DNA from: an uncultured Bacteroidales bacterium
GTDB taxonomy: Bacteria; Bacteroidota; Bacteroidia; Bacteroidales; Muribaculaceae
Assembly: GCA_900554845.1 (NCBI GenBank)
Contig: USIY01000002.1
Span: 1 to 32,665, forward strand
Direction: 5' to 3'
Length of the DNA: 32,665 nt
The position numbers and the translations under genes were made by a program. Positions 7,645 through 15,220 of this stretch are shown piece after piece (the first letter of the stretch is position 1; each line of letters begins with the position of its first letter). The notes under the pieces are model-generated. The model was not told the DNA's origin. It saw only the letters and a program-made list of their open reading frames with translations, and did no database searches.

Positions 7645-8700
7645 TTACTGTGAGTATCTGAACGCACGCCACTTATCAAACAGTCCAGTCATGTCCTGTG
7701 GAACCGGAGCCTCGAAATCCATTTCCTGACGGGTATGAGGATGCTTGAATCCCAATGTTCTGGCATGAAGGGCCTGCCGCGGACATTGGTTGAAACAATT
7801 CTCCACGAACTGCTTGTACTTCGCGGTCGGAGTCCCCTTCAGGACACGGTCCCCTCCATATCGTTCATCATTGAACAAAGGATGTCCCTCGTGTTGAAAA
7901 TGTACTCTTATCTGGTGTGTGCGCCCTGTTTCCAGCACACATTTAACAATGCTGACATACCCGAAGTCCTCCAGAACTTCATAATGCGTCACCGCGTGCT
8001 TCCCCTTTGAAGGATCTTTCATTACGGCCATCTGCAAGGCGTTCTTAGGATTGCGCCCGATATTGCCTGTGATTGTACCCTTGGATTCCGGCATTGATCC
8101 CCATATCATAGCCACATATTCACGACGTGTGGTCTTGTTGAAGAATTGTTTGCCCAGATCCGTCTTGGCCTCCGGAGTTTTAGCCACGACAAGCAGCCCC
8201 GAAGTGTCCTTGTCGATGCGATGCACCAGACCAAGGCGTGGATCGTTCACGTCATAATTCTCATTGTCCCGGAAATGCCATGCCAACGCGTTTACAAGAG
8301 TTCCCGTCCAATTTCCGTGGCCCGGATGGACCACCAGACCGGCCTGTTTGTTCACCACCAACACGTAATCGTCTTCATAAACGATATCCAATGGAATGTC
8401 CTCGGCAATGATTTCATAATCGTACCGCGGACGGTCCATAACGACCGACACCGTGTCGCCGGGCTTAACTTTATAGCTTGATTTTACAGGTTTGCCGTTT
8501 ACAATGACACATCCGGCGTCAGCGGCTTGCTGCACTCGGTTTCTCGACGTACGTTCAAGTCGGTCCGTCAGAAACTTATCGACACGCAGCAACTGTTGCC
8601 CGGGATCGGCTACGAAGCGAAAATGTTCATAGAGTTCCCTCCCGTTGTCATCCACAAAGTCCGCCTGCCGTTCAAGGGAATCTTCTGTCTCTGTATCCAT
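7645..8700 (-). CDS. rluD: RluD-family pseudouridine synthase
   Basis: Isomerises specific uridines to pseudouridine, most likely in helix 69 of 23S rRNA if it is a true RluD. Residues about 38-85 form an S4 RNA-binding domain (VDKFLTDRLE...VNGKPVKSSYKVKPGDTV). The catalytic domain has the RluA-class signature HRIDKDTSGLLVVAKT with catalytic D163, plus RTHQIRVH further on. The 351-residue length is typical. The start codon overlaps the stop of the upstream PASTA gene by one base (TGATG), so the two are translationally coupled, an arrangement common in Bacteroidetes. RluC/RluA-like specificity cannot be excluded. Confidence 0.92.
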   Translation of the reverse strand: MDTETEDSLERQADFVDDNGRELYEHFRFVADPGQQLLRVDKFLTDRLERTSRNRVQQAADAGCVIVNGKPVKSSYKVKPGDTVSVVMDRPRYDYEIIAEDIPLDIVYEDDYVLVVNKQAGLVVHPGHGNWTGTLVNALAWHFRDNENYDVNDPRLGLVHRIDKDTSGLLVVAKTPEAKTDLGKQFFNKTTRREYVAMIWGSMPESKGTITGNIGRNPKNALQMAVMKDPSKGKHAVTHYEVLEDFGYVSIVKCVLETGRTHQIRVHFQHEGHPLFNDERYGGDRVLKGTPTAKYKQFVENCFNQCPRQALHARTLGFKHPHTRQEMDFEAPVPQDMTGLFDKWRAFRYSQ

Positions 8701-9476
8701 CAGAAATATTGATTTGTCTCTTGTTCCGGTTCCTTTTCAGGCTCCTTGGATTCCTCATATACGGGACTTGCGGACACTTCTTCATTTCCCGTCACATTCT
8801 CTTCCGGATAGGATGTCGCGCTTTGGTCGTCATATATATTCAGCAACTCAGCGTTGCGCAATGAGTCCTGAAGGTCGTTCAGACGGCCGTCCGACACTTC
8901 CATAGTCACTTGTGAATTAACGGGAACTTTCTGCATCTTGCGCACGGCTCTTCCATTAGCAAGAATCTTCACAACCCTGTCTGAGGCCCCGAGGACCTTG
9001 ACCATGCGGATATTCTTAAAACCGAGCTCTTCAAGCTTGGCTCTGGCAGAACGGTAGGAAACTCCCTTCATGGCATATTCCGAAGGATGGTTGTCATCGT
9101 CTATGATCACCTCTTTGGGATGCACCGCGTTGATATACAGGAATACCTTCCTGCCCGGTTTGACCACCGAATTAGCCTTGGGAAATTGCTCTATCACAAA
9201 ACCGGGGCGCACGTCCTCGCGATACAATGAATCGCGAATGTCCACTTTAAGGCCGCTGTTGTGAAGTTTATTCACGGCCTCTGTGTACGACATGTTCTCT
9301 ACACGCGGCACGGTCAAAGTACGTCCATGCTTTGTAAACAGCGCTATCGTCAGATATGCGGCATATATTCCCAACATACTTATAACTAAAATTATAAGTA
9401 TATTGGCAATTACCGGATGCCGATCTACGAATCCGCTTCCCCAGCTGTATGAATGGTCCTCGTCGTTACGTCTCAA
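8700..9476 (-). CDS. Membrane-anchored PASTA domain protein
   Basis: A 258-residue protein with a short cytoplasmic N-terminus, one membrane helix (about 22-47), two PASTA repeats outside the membrane (about 52-117 and 120-196) and an acidic, Glu-rich low-complexity tail (200-258). PASTA domains bind peptidoglycan fragments or act as spacers at the cell wall. There is no kinase or transpeptidase domain, unlike the Firmicute PASTA kinases and PBPs. The start is TTG at 9476. An in-frame stop lies just upstream, and there is no ATG before the membrane helix, so a non-ATG start is needed. It is coupled to rluD by a 1-bp overlap and has its own promoter box. Confidence 0.87.
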   Translation of the reverse strand: MRRNDEDHSYSWGSGFVDRHPVIANILIILVISMLGIYAAYLTIALFTKHGRTLTVPRVENMSYTEAVNKLHNSGLKVDIRDSLYREDVRPGFVIEQFPKANSVVKPGRKVFLYINAVHPKEVIIDDDNHPSEYAMKGVSYRSARAKLEELGFKNIRMVKVLGASDRVVKILANGRAVRKMQKVPVNSQVTMEVSDGRLNDLQDSLRNAELLNIYDDQSATSYPEENVTGNEEVSASPVYEESKEPEKEPEQETNQYF

Positions 9477-9497
9477 TTCCTGTGTGATTTTTTAGAT

Positions 9498-9505
9498 TCC
9501 AAAAT
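9498..9505 (-). promoter_or_regulatory. -7 promoter box for PASTA-rluD
   Basis: Minus-strand TAATTTTG, a full match to TAnnTTTG, followed by a leader of about 16 nt to the TTG start at 9476. Confidence 0.6.
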
Positions 9506-9610
9506 TAACACTTTTTATTGACATTTGCCAAATTCGCCCCCTATTAATTGCATTTTTCTCATTGCATCCGCCAAGTTTCATGAAAGTTAATCGCCAACAA
9601 TAGAATATAA

Positions 9611-9680
9611 AATTTCAATTACACAATTTCAATTATGCAAATTCAATAATGTAATTTCAATAATACAATTTCAATGATAG
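9611..9680. repeat. Five tandem copies of a 14-bp A/T-rich repeat
   Basis: Units begin at 9611, 9625, 9639, 9653 and 9667 with exact 14-bp spacing. Each starts AATTTCAAT (third copy AAATTCAAT), followed by a variable 5-base end. The array stops cleanly on both sides. The same core, ATTTCAATTAC, recurs once more at 9840-9850 across the GH2 stop codon. The units are too short and contiguous for CRISPR. The array may be a minisatellite formed by slippage, or a row of protein-binding sites. Confidence 0.8.
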
Positions 9681-9732
9681 CAGAATAAATCATTATTTGC
9701 GAGAACTTCCAATTACGTACTCTTAATGGAGC

Positions 9733-9750
9733 GGCGATGTCCGCATCGCC
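9733..9750. repeat. Short perfect palindrome
   Basis: GGCGATG (9733-9739), loop TCCG, CATCGCC (9744-9750): a perfect 7-bp stem with a tetraloop, G/C-rich inside an A/T-rich gap. It has no T tract, so it is not an obvious terminator. It could be a REP-like element or a structured 3'-UTR element. Confidence 0.4.
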
Positions 9751-9842
9751 ATACAATAGCAGCGCAGAGGCTCGAAACGTATATTTTTCAAAAGGCATTT
9801 TGTCCGATTATTGTGCGTCTACGAAGAGACTGCACTACTATT

Positions 9843-12344
9843 TCAATTACGGGTGCCCATAACCATTTTTTCCTCTTTGAATCCGGGAGAAGCTATCTTT
9901 AGCACCACTTTACCCGGCTCATGTGTGGATCGGAGGATTACAGTTGCGAGGCCTTCATAAAGGCTTCTGGAATTTCCGGTAAAGAGTTCGTCGCTTGTGT
10001 TGTCTCCGTTGATGACTCCGACTATCTCGGCCGGTCCTTCGACAGTAAAAGTCAATTTGTTACGCGAGGAAATATCGCGACGTCCTTTGCCGTCCACACC
10101 CTGCACCCGAATATGCTGAAGATCCATGCCGTCGGCTTTCCAGTCGACGTTGTCAGCATCGGCGCGCAACTTAACGGCTTTGCCGCTAGTTTCTATCTTA
10201 TGACGCGCCACAGGAGACTTGTCGCCGTCATTGTAAGCAATAGCCTCAATTTTACCCGGAACATATTCAACATCCTCCCAAAGGATACGGTTGCGCTGCT
10301 TGCTGTCGGTTCTGTCGTTGCGTTTTCTGCCCAATGAACGACCGTTGACTTTCAGCTCCACCTCGTCGGCATTGGTATAGGTATAGAGTTTAAGCCGGCT
10401 GCATTCAGGGAAATTCCAATGGTCGGACAATCGCTTACCACCCATCATGACATCATTCCACATATATGGCTCGGTATCCTCATAAACAGCGATATGAACA
10501 AGAGGTTCGTCCTCCTTAAAATAACTTCTCAAAAAATAGGCGTTGGGCTTTGGCTCTAATGATATGTCGAACACACCCTGTTGCCATCCTTTGGCAGGCC
10601 ATCCCGCCGATTCACCCAGATAATCTATCATACCCCAGTAGGCCAGTCCCACAACCTTGTCAAGGTCCATGTCAAAATAATTGGGACCCATATTGGATGT
10701 GTTGGCCTCGCTTTGATAAAATATCATCCAGGGAAAATTCCGGCTGTCGACCGGAAAATACATATAACGGTAGTTGTATGCCGCGATATCCGTCTCTAAA
10801 GCCAACGGAGCGGGCAAAGAATCGGTTTTCTCGTCACGGCCACGCGGATGCATAGCAACCGTGACAGGCCGTGTCCTGTCGAAACGGTGAAGCAACGTCT
10901 TCTGCATTTTGTAAGGGGTCACTCCCCAATCTGCATATGGGATGTCCCACAGCAGCTGGAGTTCGTTGCCGAGGCTCCACATCACGACGCTCGGATGATT
11001 CCTGTCCCGTTTCACCCACTCAGGCACATCCTTAGGCCATTGTTCCATCCAATCCTTGCGGCCACCGGCGTACTGCTTAAGCCATTTGTCATACAGTTCA
11101 TCCACCACCAAGATGCCGTACTCGTCACACAGATCCATCAGCGACTCGCTATAGGGATTGTGCGAACACCTGATATGATTGAATCCGAATTCCTTCAGCA
11201 ATTGCAGGCGTTTCTCCATGGCGCGAGGATATGCGGCCGCACCCAATGCTCCGAGAGTGTGATGGTTTGCGATGCCTTTCAACAGAACTTTTTTGCCGTT
11301 CAATTTAAAGCCATACTGCGGCGAATATTCTATTTTACGGACCCCAAAACGCGCTGCCGTCTCATCAGCCACGCTACCGTCCGGCTTGTACAACGTAATT
11401 GTGGCCGTGTATAAGTTGGGATTCTCGCAATCCCATAGCTTGGGCTCTTGCAAAACAAAACTGTCGAGATGGTATTCCTTAATCTTTTGCTTCGCGTTGA
11501 ACGGATGCTTTTCCATGCTATTGTACACCTCATTTCCGTTCATGTCGCGTATTACAGCTTTCAATGCCAAAGAATCCAGTCCCTGAACATAATTTGCGAT
11601 TTCAGCCTGAATGTTCACCACCGCACGATCTTTTCCCGCCTCGGGTGTAGTGATGTAAAGAGGATGCCGCTCAAAATATAATTGCGGATCGGTAATCTTT
11701 AAATTGACGTCCCGGTATAAACCGCCGCCTGTATACCACCGGGAATTTTCCGGCTCGCCGGTATCGGCCTTTACCGCTATCAGATTCTCCTCCCCATATT
11801 TCAATTTATCGGTGATATCGATCTCAAAACCGAGATATCCATAATCGGTCCCACCAATCCGCTCTCCGTTCAAATAGACGTCGCCGACGAGCATTATGCC
11901 CTGAAAATCCAACAATATTCTTTTTCCTTTCCAAGCCGGTTCCGCAAACAGATTCTTTCGATACCACCCGCTTCCCATTTCTTTAAATCCACGGGAACTG
12001 AGACGACTTGCCACATTCGCCACAGGATTGTCGGCGTCGGCTTTTTCATCCGCCGACGGCTTGACCCACGGCTGCGAAATCTGAAAATCATGAGGCACAT
12101 TGATCGTTTCCCAGTCTTTGGTATCAAATGAGGACAGCTCAGCGCCTGACAAATCCCCTCTATGGAATAGCCAACCACTGTTTAATGAAATATATTCTGA
12201 AGCACCTGAATAAAACGATGCGCAACAAAGCACGCTCGCCATGCATATAATTTTGAATATACGGCAATCAAGGTTTGCTTTGCACTTTATTCCCTCAATT
12301 ATGTCTCGATTCCGGAAGCCGGATGTAATTATCCTTGTTTTCAT
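9843..12344 (-). CDS. Secreted glycoside hydrolase family 2 beta-galactosidase
   Basis: Cleaves terminal beta-linked galactose (possibly another beta-glycoside) from glycans, probably in the periplasm. The 833-residue protein has a secretion signal around residues 28-49, then the GH2 sugar-binding domain, immunoglobulin-like domain and TIM barrel. ANHHTLGALG and FNHIRCSHNPY are typical GH2 blocks. The acid/base is E461 in SLGNE and the nucleophile is probably E546 in YQSEA. The last 230 residues are beta-sandwich type extensions. The ATG at 12344 leaves an unusually long charged stretch before the signal core; the next ATG (residue 35) would remove the basic n-region, so I keep the first. It is a lone gene with no SusC/SusD pair, so its substrate range is open. 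Confidence 0.92.
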   Translation of the reverse strand: MKTRIITSGFRNRDIIEGIKCKANLDCRIFKIICMASVLCCASFYSGASEYISLNSGWLFHRGDLSGAELSSFDTKDWETINVPHDFQISQPWVKPSADEKADADNPVANVASRLSSRGFKEMGSGWYRKNLFAEPAWKGKRILLDFQGIMLVGDVYLNGERIGGTDYGYLGFEIDITDKLKYGEENLIAVKADTGEPENSRWYTGGGLYRDVNLKITDPQLYFERHPLYITTPEAGKDRAVVNIQAEIANYVQGLDSLALKAVIRDMNGNEVYNSMEKHPFNAKQKIKEYHLDSFVLQEPKLWDCENPNLYTATITLYKPDGSVADETAARFGVRKIEYSPQYGFKLNGKKVLLKGIANHHTLGALGAAAYPRAMEKRLQLLKEFGFNHIRCSHNPYSESLMDLCDEYGILVVDELYDKWLKQYAGGRKDWMEQWPKDVPEWVKRDRNHPSVVMWSLGNELQLLWDIPYADWGVTPYKMQKTLLHRFDRTRPVTVAMHPRGRDEKTDSLPAPLALETDIAAYNYRYMYFPVDSRNFPWMIFYQSEANTSNMGPNYFDMDLDKVVGLAYWGMIDYLGESAGWPAKGWQQGVFDISLEPKPNAYFLRSYFKEDEPLVHIAVYEDTEPYMWNDVMMGGKRLSDHWNFPECSRLKLYTYTNADEVELKVNGRSLGRKRNDRTDSKQRNRILWEDVEYVPGKIEAIAYNDGDKSPVARHKIETSGKAVKLRADADNVDWKADGMDLQHIRVQGVDGKGRRDISSRNKLTFTVEGPAEIVGVINGDNTSDELFTGNSRSLYEGLATVILRSTHEPGKVVLKIASPGFKEEKMVMGTRN

Positions 12345-12366
12345 GGCGTTCTAAATTAGTTGTATA

Positions 12367-12374
12367 CAAAATTA
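12367..12374 (-). promoter_or_regulatory. -7 promoter box for the GH2 gene
   Basis: Minus-strand TAATTTTG, a full match to TAnnTTTG, giving a leader of about 17 nt to the ATG at 12344. It is divergent from the promoter of the stomatin-like gene roughly 100 bp away. Confidence 0.55.
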
Positions 12375-12469
12375 GCAAATATTTCACAATTTATAGTATA
12401 GCAACATAATCATAATGGGGAAAATAAAGAAATAAGATAGAATTCAGCTTAATATTGTATCTTTTGTTG

Positions 12470-12478
12470 TATATTTGC
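12470..12478 (+). promoter_or_regulatory. -7 promoter box for the stomatin-like/CDF pair
   Basis: TATATTTGC matches TAnnTTTGC. The expected start near 12484 leaves about 13 nt before the ATG at 12497, which supports that ATG over the upstream ATG at 12455, since the latter would lie upstream of the transcript. Confidence 0.65.
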
Positions 12479-12496
12479 AATTTAAACGATAAAGAA

Positions 12497-12913
12497 ATGT
12501 ACACCAACAACAATTTCACGCCGAAGGCGATCAAAGGGATTATCGTGGGGATAGCAGCCCTTATAGCAGTAATAGTGGGACTTGCATTCGCAATTCCATG
12601 GTATCATGTATGGTCGCAGGAGATGGAGGGCAAAGCGGAATTCGCCAAGGCGGAGCAAAACCGAAAAATCAAAATCGAGGAGGCTAAGGCCAATCTTGAG
12701 GCTGAGAAACTGAACGCTCAGGCTGAAGTGGAACGCGCAAAAGGTGCCGCGGAGGCAATCCGCATTGAAAACGGAAGCATCACCCCAACTTATATCCAGT
12801 ATCTCTGGGTTCGCCAGCAGTCAGATCTCAGCGACAAAACTGTGATCTACGTACCGACGGAGACAAATCTTCCCCTGCTGGAGTCGGCACGACTGTTGAA
12901 ACAACCGCAATAA
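12497..12913 (+). CDS. Small stomatin/prohibitin-like membrane protein lacking the SPFH core
   Basis: A 138-residue protein with a short N-terminus, one membrane helix (about 12-33) and a highly charged Ala/Glu/Lys-rich coiled coil (about 40-92). A C-terminal tail, SITPTYIQYLWVRQQ...KTVIYVP...LPLL, resembles the C-terminal end of prohibitins and stomatins, where the YL..W and IYVP/LPL patterns occur. The SPFH beta-domain that normally separates helix and coiled coil is missing, so this is a mini version rather than a full band-7 protein. I start at 12497 because the promoter box ends at 12478; an upstream ATG at 12455 would add 14 residues. It sits 7 bp before the CDF exporter gene, so the two are probably one operon. 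The function is unknown; a membrane scaffold or transporter partner is a guess. Confidence 0.8.
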   Translation: MYTNNNFTPKAIKGIIVGIAALIAVIVGLAFAIPWYHVWSQEMEGKAEFAKAEQNRKIKIEEAKANLEAEKLNAQAEVERAKGAAEAIRIENGSITPTYIQYLWVRQQSDLSDKTVIYVPTETNLPLLESARLLKQPQ

Positions 12914-12920
12914 AACAGAC

Positions 12921-13856
12921 ATGGCTGAGAGTGAAAAAATACAACACGTTCACATAGACTCCCAAGAAGCCATACATGAGGCACGCCATGTAACGTGGGT
13001 CGGATTCTGGATCAATGCGGTATTGGGAGCGGCGAAAGTTGTCGGCGGCATATTTGGGCGCAGTTCCGCCCTGATTGCCGACGGCATACATTCCTTTTCC
13101 GACTTCCTCAGCGACATTGTCGTGATTATCATGGTCGGAATGGCCCGCAAACGTCCCGACATGGGCCATCAGTTCGGCCACGGCCGGTATGAAGCTCTCG
13201 CCACAGTAATTCTGTCGCTCGCGCTGATGGCCGTGTCGGTAGGTATCCTGATAGACAGCATAGACCGTATAATTATGGTATGCCGGGGCGAAACTATACC
13301 GAAACCTGCCACGGTCGCACTGATAATCATCGCCATATCCATTATTTCGAAAGAATGGCTTTTTCATTACACGATGCGTGTGGGGAAAAGAATCCACAGC
13401 GAGTCAGTGCAGGCCAACGCATGGCATCACCGCAGTGACGCGTTTTCCTCCATAGCCACACTGATCGGCGTGGCCGGCGCTATGTTCTTGGGCGAGAAAT
13501 GGCGTGTCCTCGATCCTGCGGCGGCTCTCGTGGTGTCGATAATCATAGGTGTAGTAAGCGTTAAAATGATGATGCCGGCGCTCGGAGAGTTGTTGGGACG
13601 TTCCCTTACAAGCGATGAATGCCACACTATTGAAAAAGCCATTTCCAATACTCAGGGTGTAAAAGGCTGGCATTGTCTGCGCACCTTCAAAAGCGGTAAT
13701 GACGCTTATGTGGAGGTCCACATCAAAGTTGACGGAGACATGAACGTAAGGGACGCACACCACATCGCCACCCTAACCGAGAACCACATTAAAGAAGCGT
13801 TGCCCGGCCTCTCTGTTCATGCCACCACCCATATAGAGCCCTTTATTTCAAAATGA
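12921..13856 (+). CDS. Cation diffusion facilitator (CDF) metal exporter
   Basis: A 311-residue inner-membrane exporter that swaps a divalent metal for protons. There are six predicted helices, then a C-terminal cytoplasmic ferredoxin-like domain (about 220-311) containing VEVHIKVDGDM. The transport site is H57 and D61 in DGIHSFSD (helix 2) plus H169 and D173 in HHRSD (helix 5). This HD-HD pattern is typical of zinc-type CDFs; E. coli YiiP has DD-HD. Zinc, possibly with cobalt or nickel, is therefore the best guess. It follows the mini stomatin-like gene by only 7 bp. Confidence 0.93.
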   Translation: MAESEKIQHVHIDSQEAIHEARHVTWVGFWINAVLGAAKVVGGIFGRSSALIADGIHSFSDFLSDIVVIIMVGMARKRPDMGHQFGHGRYEALATVILSLALMAVSVGILIDSIDRIIMVCRGETIPKPATVALIIIAISIISKEWLFHYTMRVGKRIHSESVQANAWHHRSDAFSSIATLIGVAGAMFLGEKWRVLDPAAALVVSIIIGVVSVKMMMPALGELLGRSLTSDECHTIEKAISNTQGVKGWHCLRTFKSGNDAYVEVHIKVDGDMNVRDAHHIATLTENHIKEALPGLSVHATTHIEPFISK

Positions 13857-13935
13857 ATCAGCCCCAAAATATTACAACCACTAATTTTACGGCCAAATTA
13901 CAGATTTTTGATTTGCATATTTTATAAAAAAGTGC

Positions 13936-13944
13936 TAACTTTGC
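13936..13944 (+). promoter_or_regulatory. -7 promoter box for bamD-rpoZ
   Basis: TAACTTTGC is a perfect TAnnTTTGC match. The expected start is near 13950, giving a leader of about 17 nt to the ATG at 13967. Confidence 0.7.
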
Positions 13945-13966
13945 AGTTCAAAGCGACCAATTGGAA

Positions 13967-14776
13967 ATGCGCAAAATACTTAAGACCCTTTCATTGCTGG
14001 CATGTATTGCTTTGCTTTCGTCATGTACCGAATTTACCAAGGTAATGAAAAGTCGTGACGTAGATTATAAATTCGATTACGCAAAGCGTGCGTATGATGC
14101 CAAGAAATATATGCAGGCCTATCAAGTTCTGAGCGAAATCTATACCCCGCTCCGAGGAACCCCCAACGGAGAGGAGGCTTTGTTTCTTCTCGCCATGTCA
14201 TGTTTCCAGAACAAGGACTACGAAAACTCAGCCGCATATTTCAAAACTTACTACACACGTTATCCCAAGGGAAAGTTTACAGAACTGTCCCGTTACTATT
14301 CCGGCTATGGCTATTATCTTGATTCCCCTGATCCTCAACTGGACCAGACTTATACGATAAAAGCCATCGAGGAATTGAAAGACTTCCTGGAGTTTTTCCC
14401 AAACAGCGAGAAAGTCCCCGAGGCTCGCGAAGCAATATTTCAGATGCAGGACAAGCTGACTCTTAAAGAGCTGCAGAACGCCCAGCTATATTACAACCTC
14501 GGCAACTTCATGGGCAACAATTACCGTTCGGCAATCATTGTGAGCGAAAACGCTCTGAAAAACTATCCCTTCTCAAAATATAAAGAAGACTTCGAGTTCC
14601 TTATCCTGAAATCTAAGTTTCAGGAGGCGCGTCAGAGTGTCGCTGAAAAAATGGCCGACCGTTACCGAGATGTCGTTGACGAATATTATTCATTTGTCAA
14701 CAATTATCCGGAATCCAAAAATCTTAAAGAAGCCGAAACCATATTCCGCATAGCCGAAAAGCATGCCTCGAAATAA
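13967..14776 (+). CDS. bamD: Outer-membrane assembly lipoprotein BamD
   Basis: An essential periplasmic lipoprotein of the BAM complex that folds beta-barrel proteins into the outer membrane. From the ATG at 13967 (a TTG at 13961 would add two residues), the signal MRKILKTLSLLACIALLSSC ends in a lipobox with Cys20. The rest is a row of TPR-like helical hairpins. Blocks such as DYKFDYAKRAYDAKKYMQA, YPKGKFTELSRYYSGYG and a C-terminal NNYPESKNLKEAE repeat are characteristic. The length of 269 residues is usual for Bacteroidetes BamD. rpoZ follows after 43 bp, a pairing often seen in this phylum. Confidence 0.92.
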   Translation: MRKILKTLSLLACIALLSSCTEFTKVMKSRDVDYKFDYAKRAYDAKKYMQAYQVLSEIYTPLRGTPNGEEALFLLAMSCFQNKDYENSAAYFKTYYTRYPKGKFTELSRYYSGYGYYLDSPDPQLDQTYTIKAIEELKDFLEFFPNSEKVPEAREAIFQMQDKLTLKELQNAQLYYNLGNFMGNNYRSAIIVSENALKNYPFSKYKEDFEFLILKSKFQEARQSVAEKMADRYRDVVDEYYSFVNNYPESKNLKEAETIFRIAEKHASK

Positions 14777-14819
14777 CGAATAACCCAAAGAAGCAAACTC
14801 ATAAATCATAATAGAACTT

Positions 14820-15155
14820 ATGGATTATAAGAAAACAAATGCCCCGCTCAATACGGTGACCCGCGACATGATCGCGCTGGCCGAGCAGACCGGCAACGTC
14901 TATGAGACAGTCTGCGTTATCGGCAAGCGCTCCAATCAGATTGCCGCCGACCTCAAGAAGGAGCTGGAAAAAAAGCTGCAGGAGTTCGCAAGCACCGACA
15001 ACCTCGAGGAAGTTTCCGAAAACAGAGAGCAGATCGAGATATCCCGCTTCTACGAAAAGCTTCCCAAACCTACCCTGATCGCAACTCAGGAATATATAGA
15101 GCATAAACTATATTTTTCCAATCCCGCAAAGGACCGTTCGCTTCTTGACGACTGA
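14820..15155 (+). CDS. rpoZ: RNA polymerase omega subunit (Rpb6 family)
   Basis: A small subunit that stabilises beta-prime in RNA polymerase. The 111-residue protein contains the core omega/Rpb6 pattern: TRDMIALAEQTGNVYE at the N-terminus, then VCVIGKRSNQIAADLKKEL. A C-terminal PTLIATQEYIEHKLYFSNP stretch is typical of Bacteroidetes omega proteins, which are longer than the E. coli one. It shares the promoter of bamD and is closed by a strong terminator, so the pair forms one short operon. Confidence 0.9.
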   Translation: MDYKKTNAPLNTVTRDMIALAEQTGNVYETVCVIGKRSNQIAADLKKELEKKLQEFASTDNLEEVSENREQIEISRFYEKLPKPTLIATQEYIEHKLYFSNPAKDRSLLDD

Positions 15156-15177
15156 TTCAGTCACCACGATAACAAAC

Positions 15178-15207
15178 GCCGCAGACCTGACCGGTCCGCG
15201 GCTTTTT
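15178..15207 (+). terminator. Rho-independent terminator after rpoZ
   Basis: GCCGC (15178-15182) pairs with GCGGC (15198-15202); after one mismatch GACC (15184-15187) pairs with GGTC (15193-15196); the loop is 5 nt and five Ts follow. It is 23 bp past the rpoZ stop and 14 bp before the next ATG, so the next gene needs its own start or depends on read-through. Confidence 0.85.
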
Positions 15208-15220
15208 AAATATTATCAGA

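Larger units (their letters stand above)
9477..9842. other. 366-bp non-coding gap between the PASTA gene and the GH2 gene
   Basis: No plausible gene on either strand. The right half of the gap is the 3' side of the GH2 gene and the left edge is the promoter of the PASTA gene. It is A/T-rich and holds a 14-bp direct-repeat array (9611-9680) and an isolated G/C-rich palindrome (9733-9750). No strong terminator with a T tract is visible behind the GH2 gene. Confidence 0.7.

Noticed and set aside
9611..9680. CRISPR array
   Set aside because: Units are 14 bp and contiguous with no unique spacers of 25-40 bp, and no cas genes are present.
10848..11414. 188-codon open frame antisense to the GH2 gene
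   Set aside because: Covers the GH2 catalytic region with its conserved motifs; no independent evidence for expression.
9843..12344. Polysaccharide utilization locus around the GH2 gene
   Set aside because: No SusC/SusD pair, sensor or further hydrolase adjoins it; it appears to be a lone enzyme gene.
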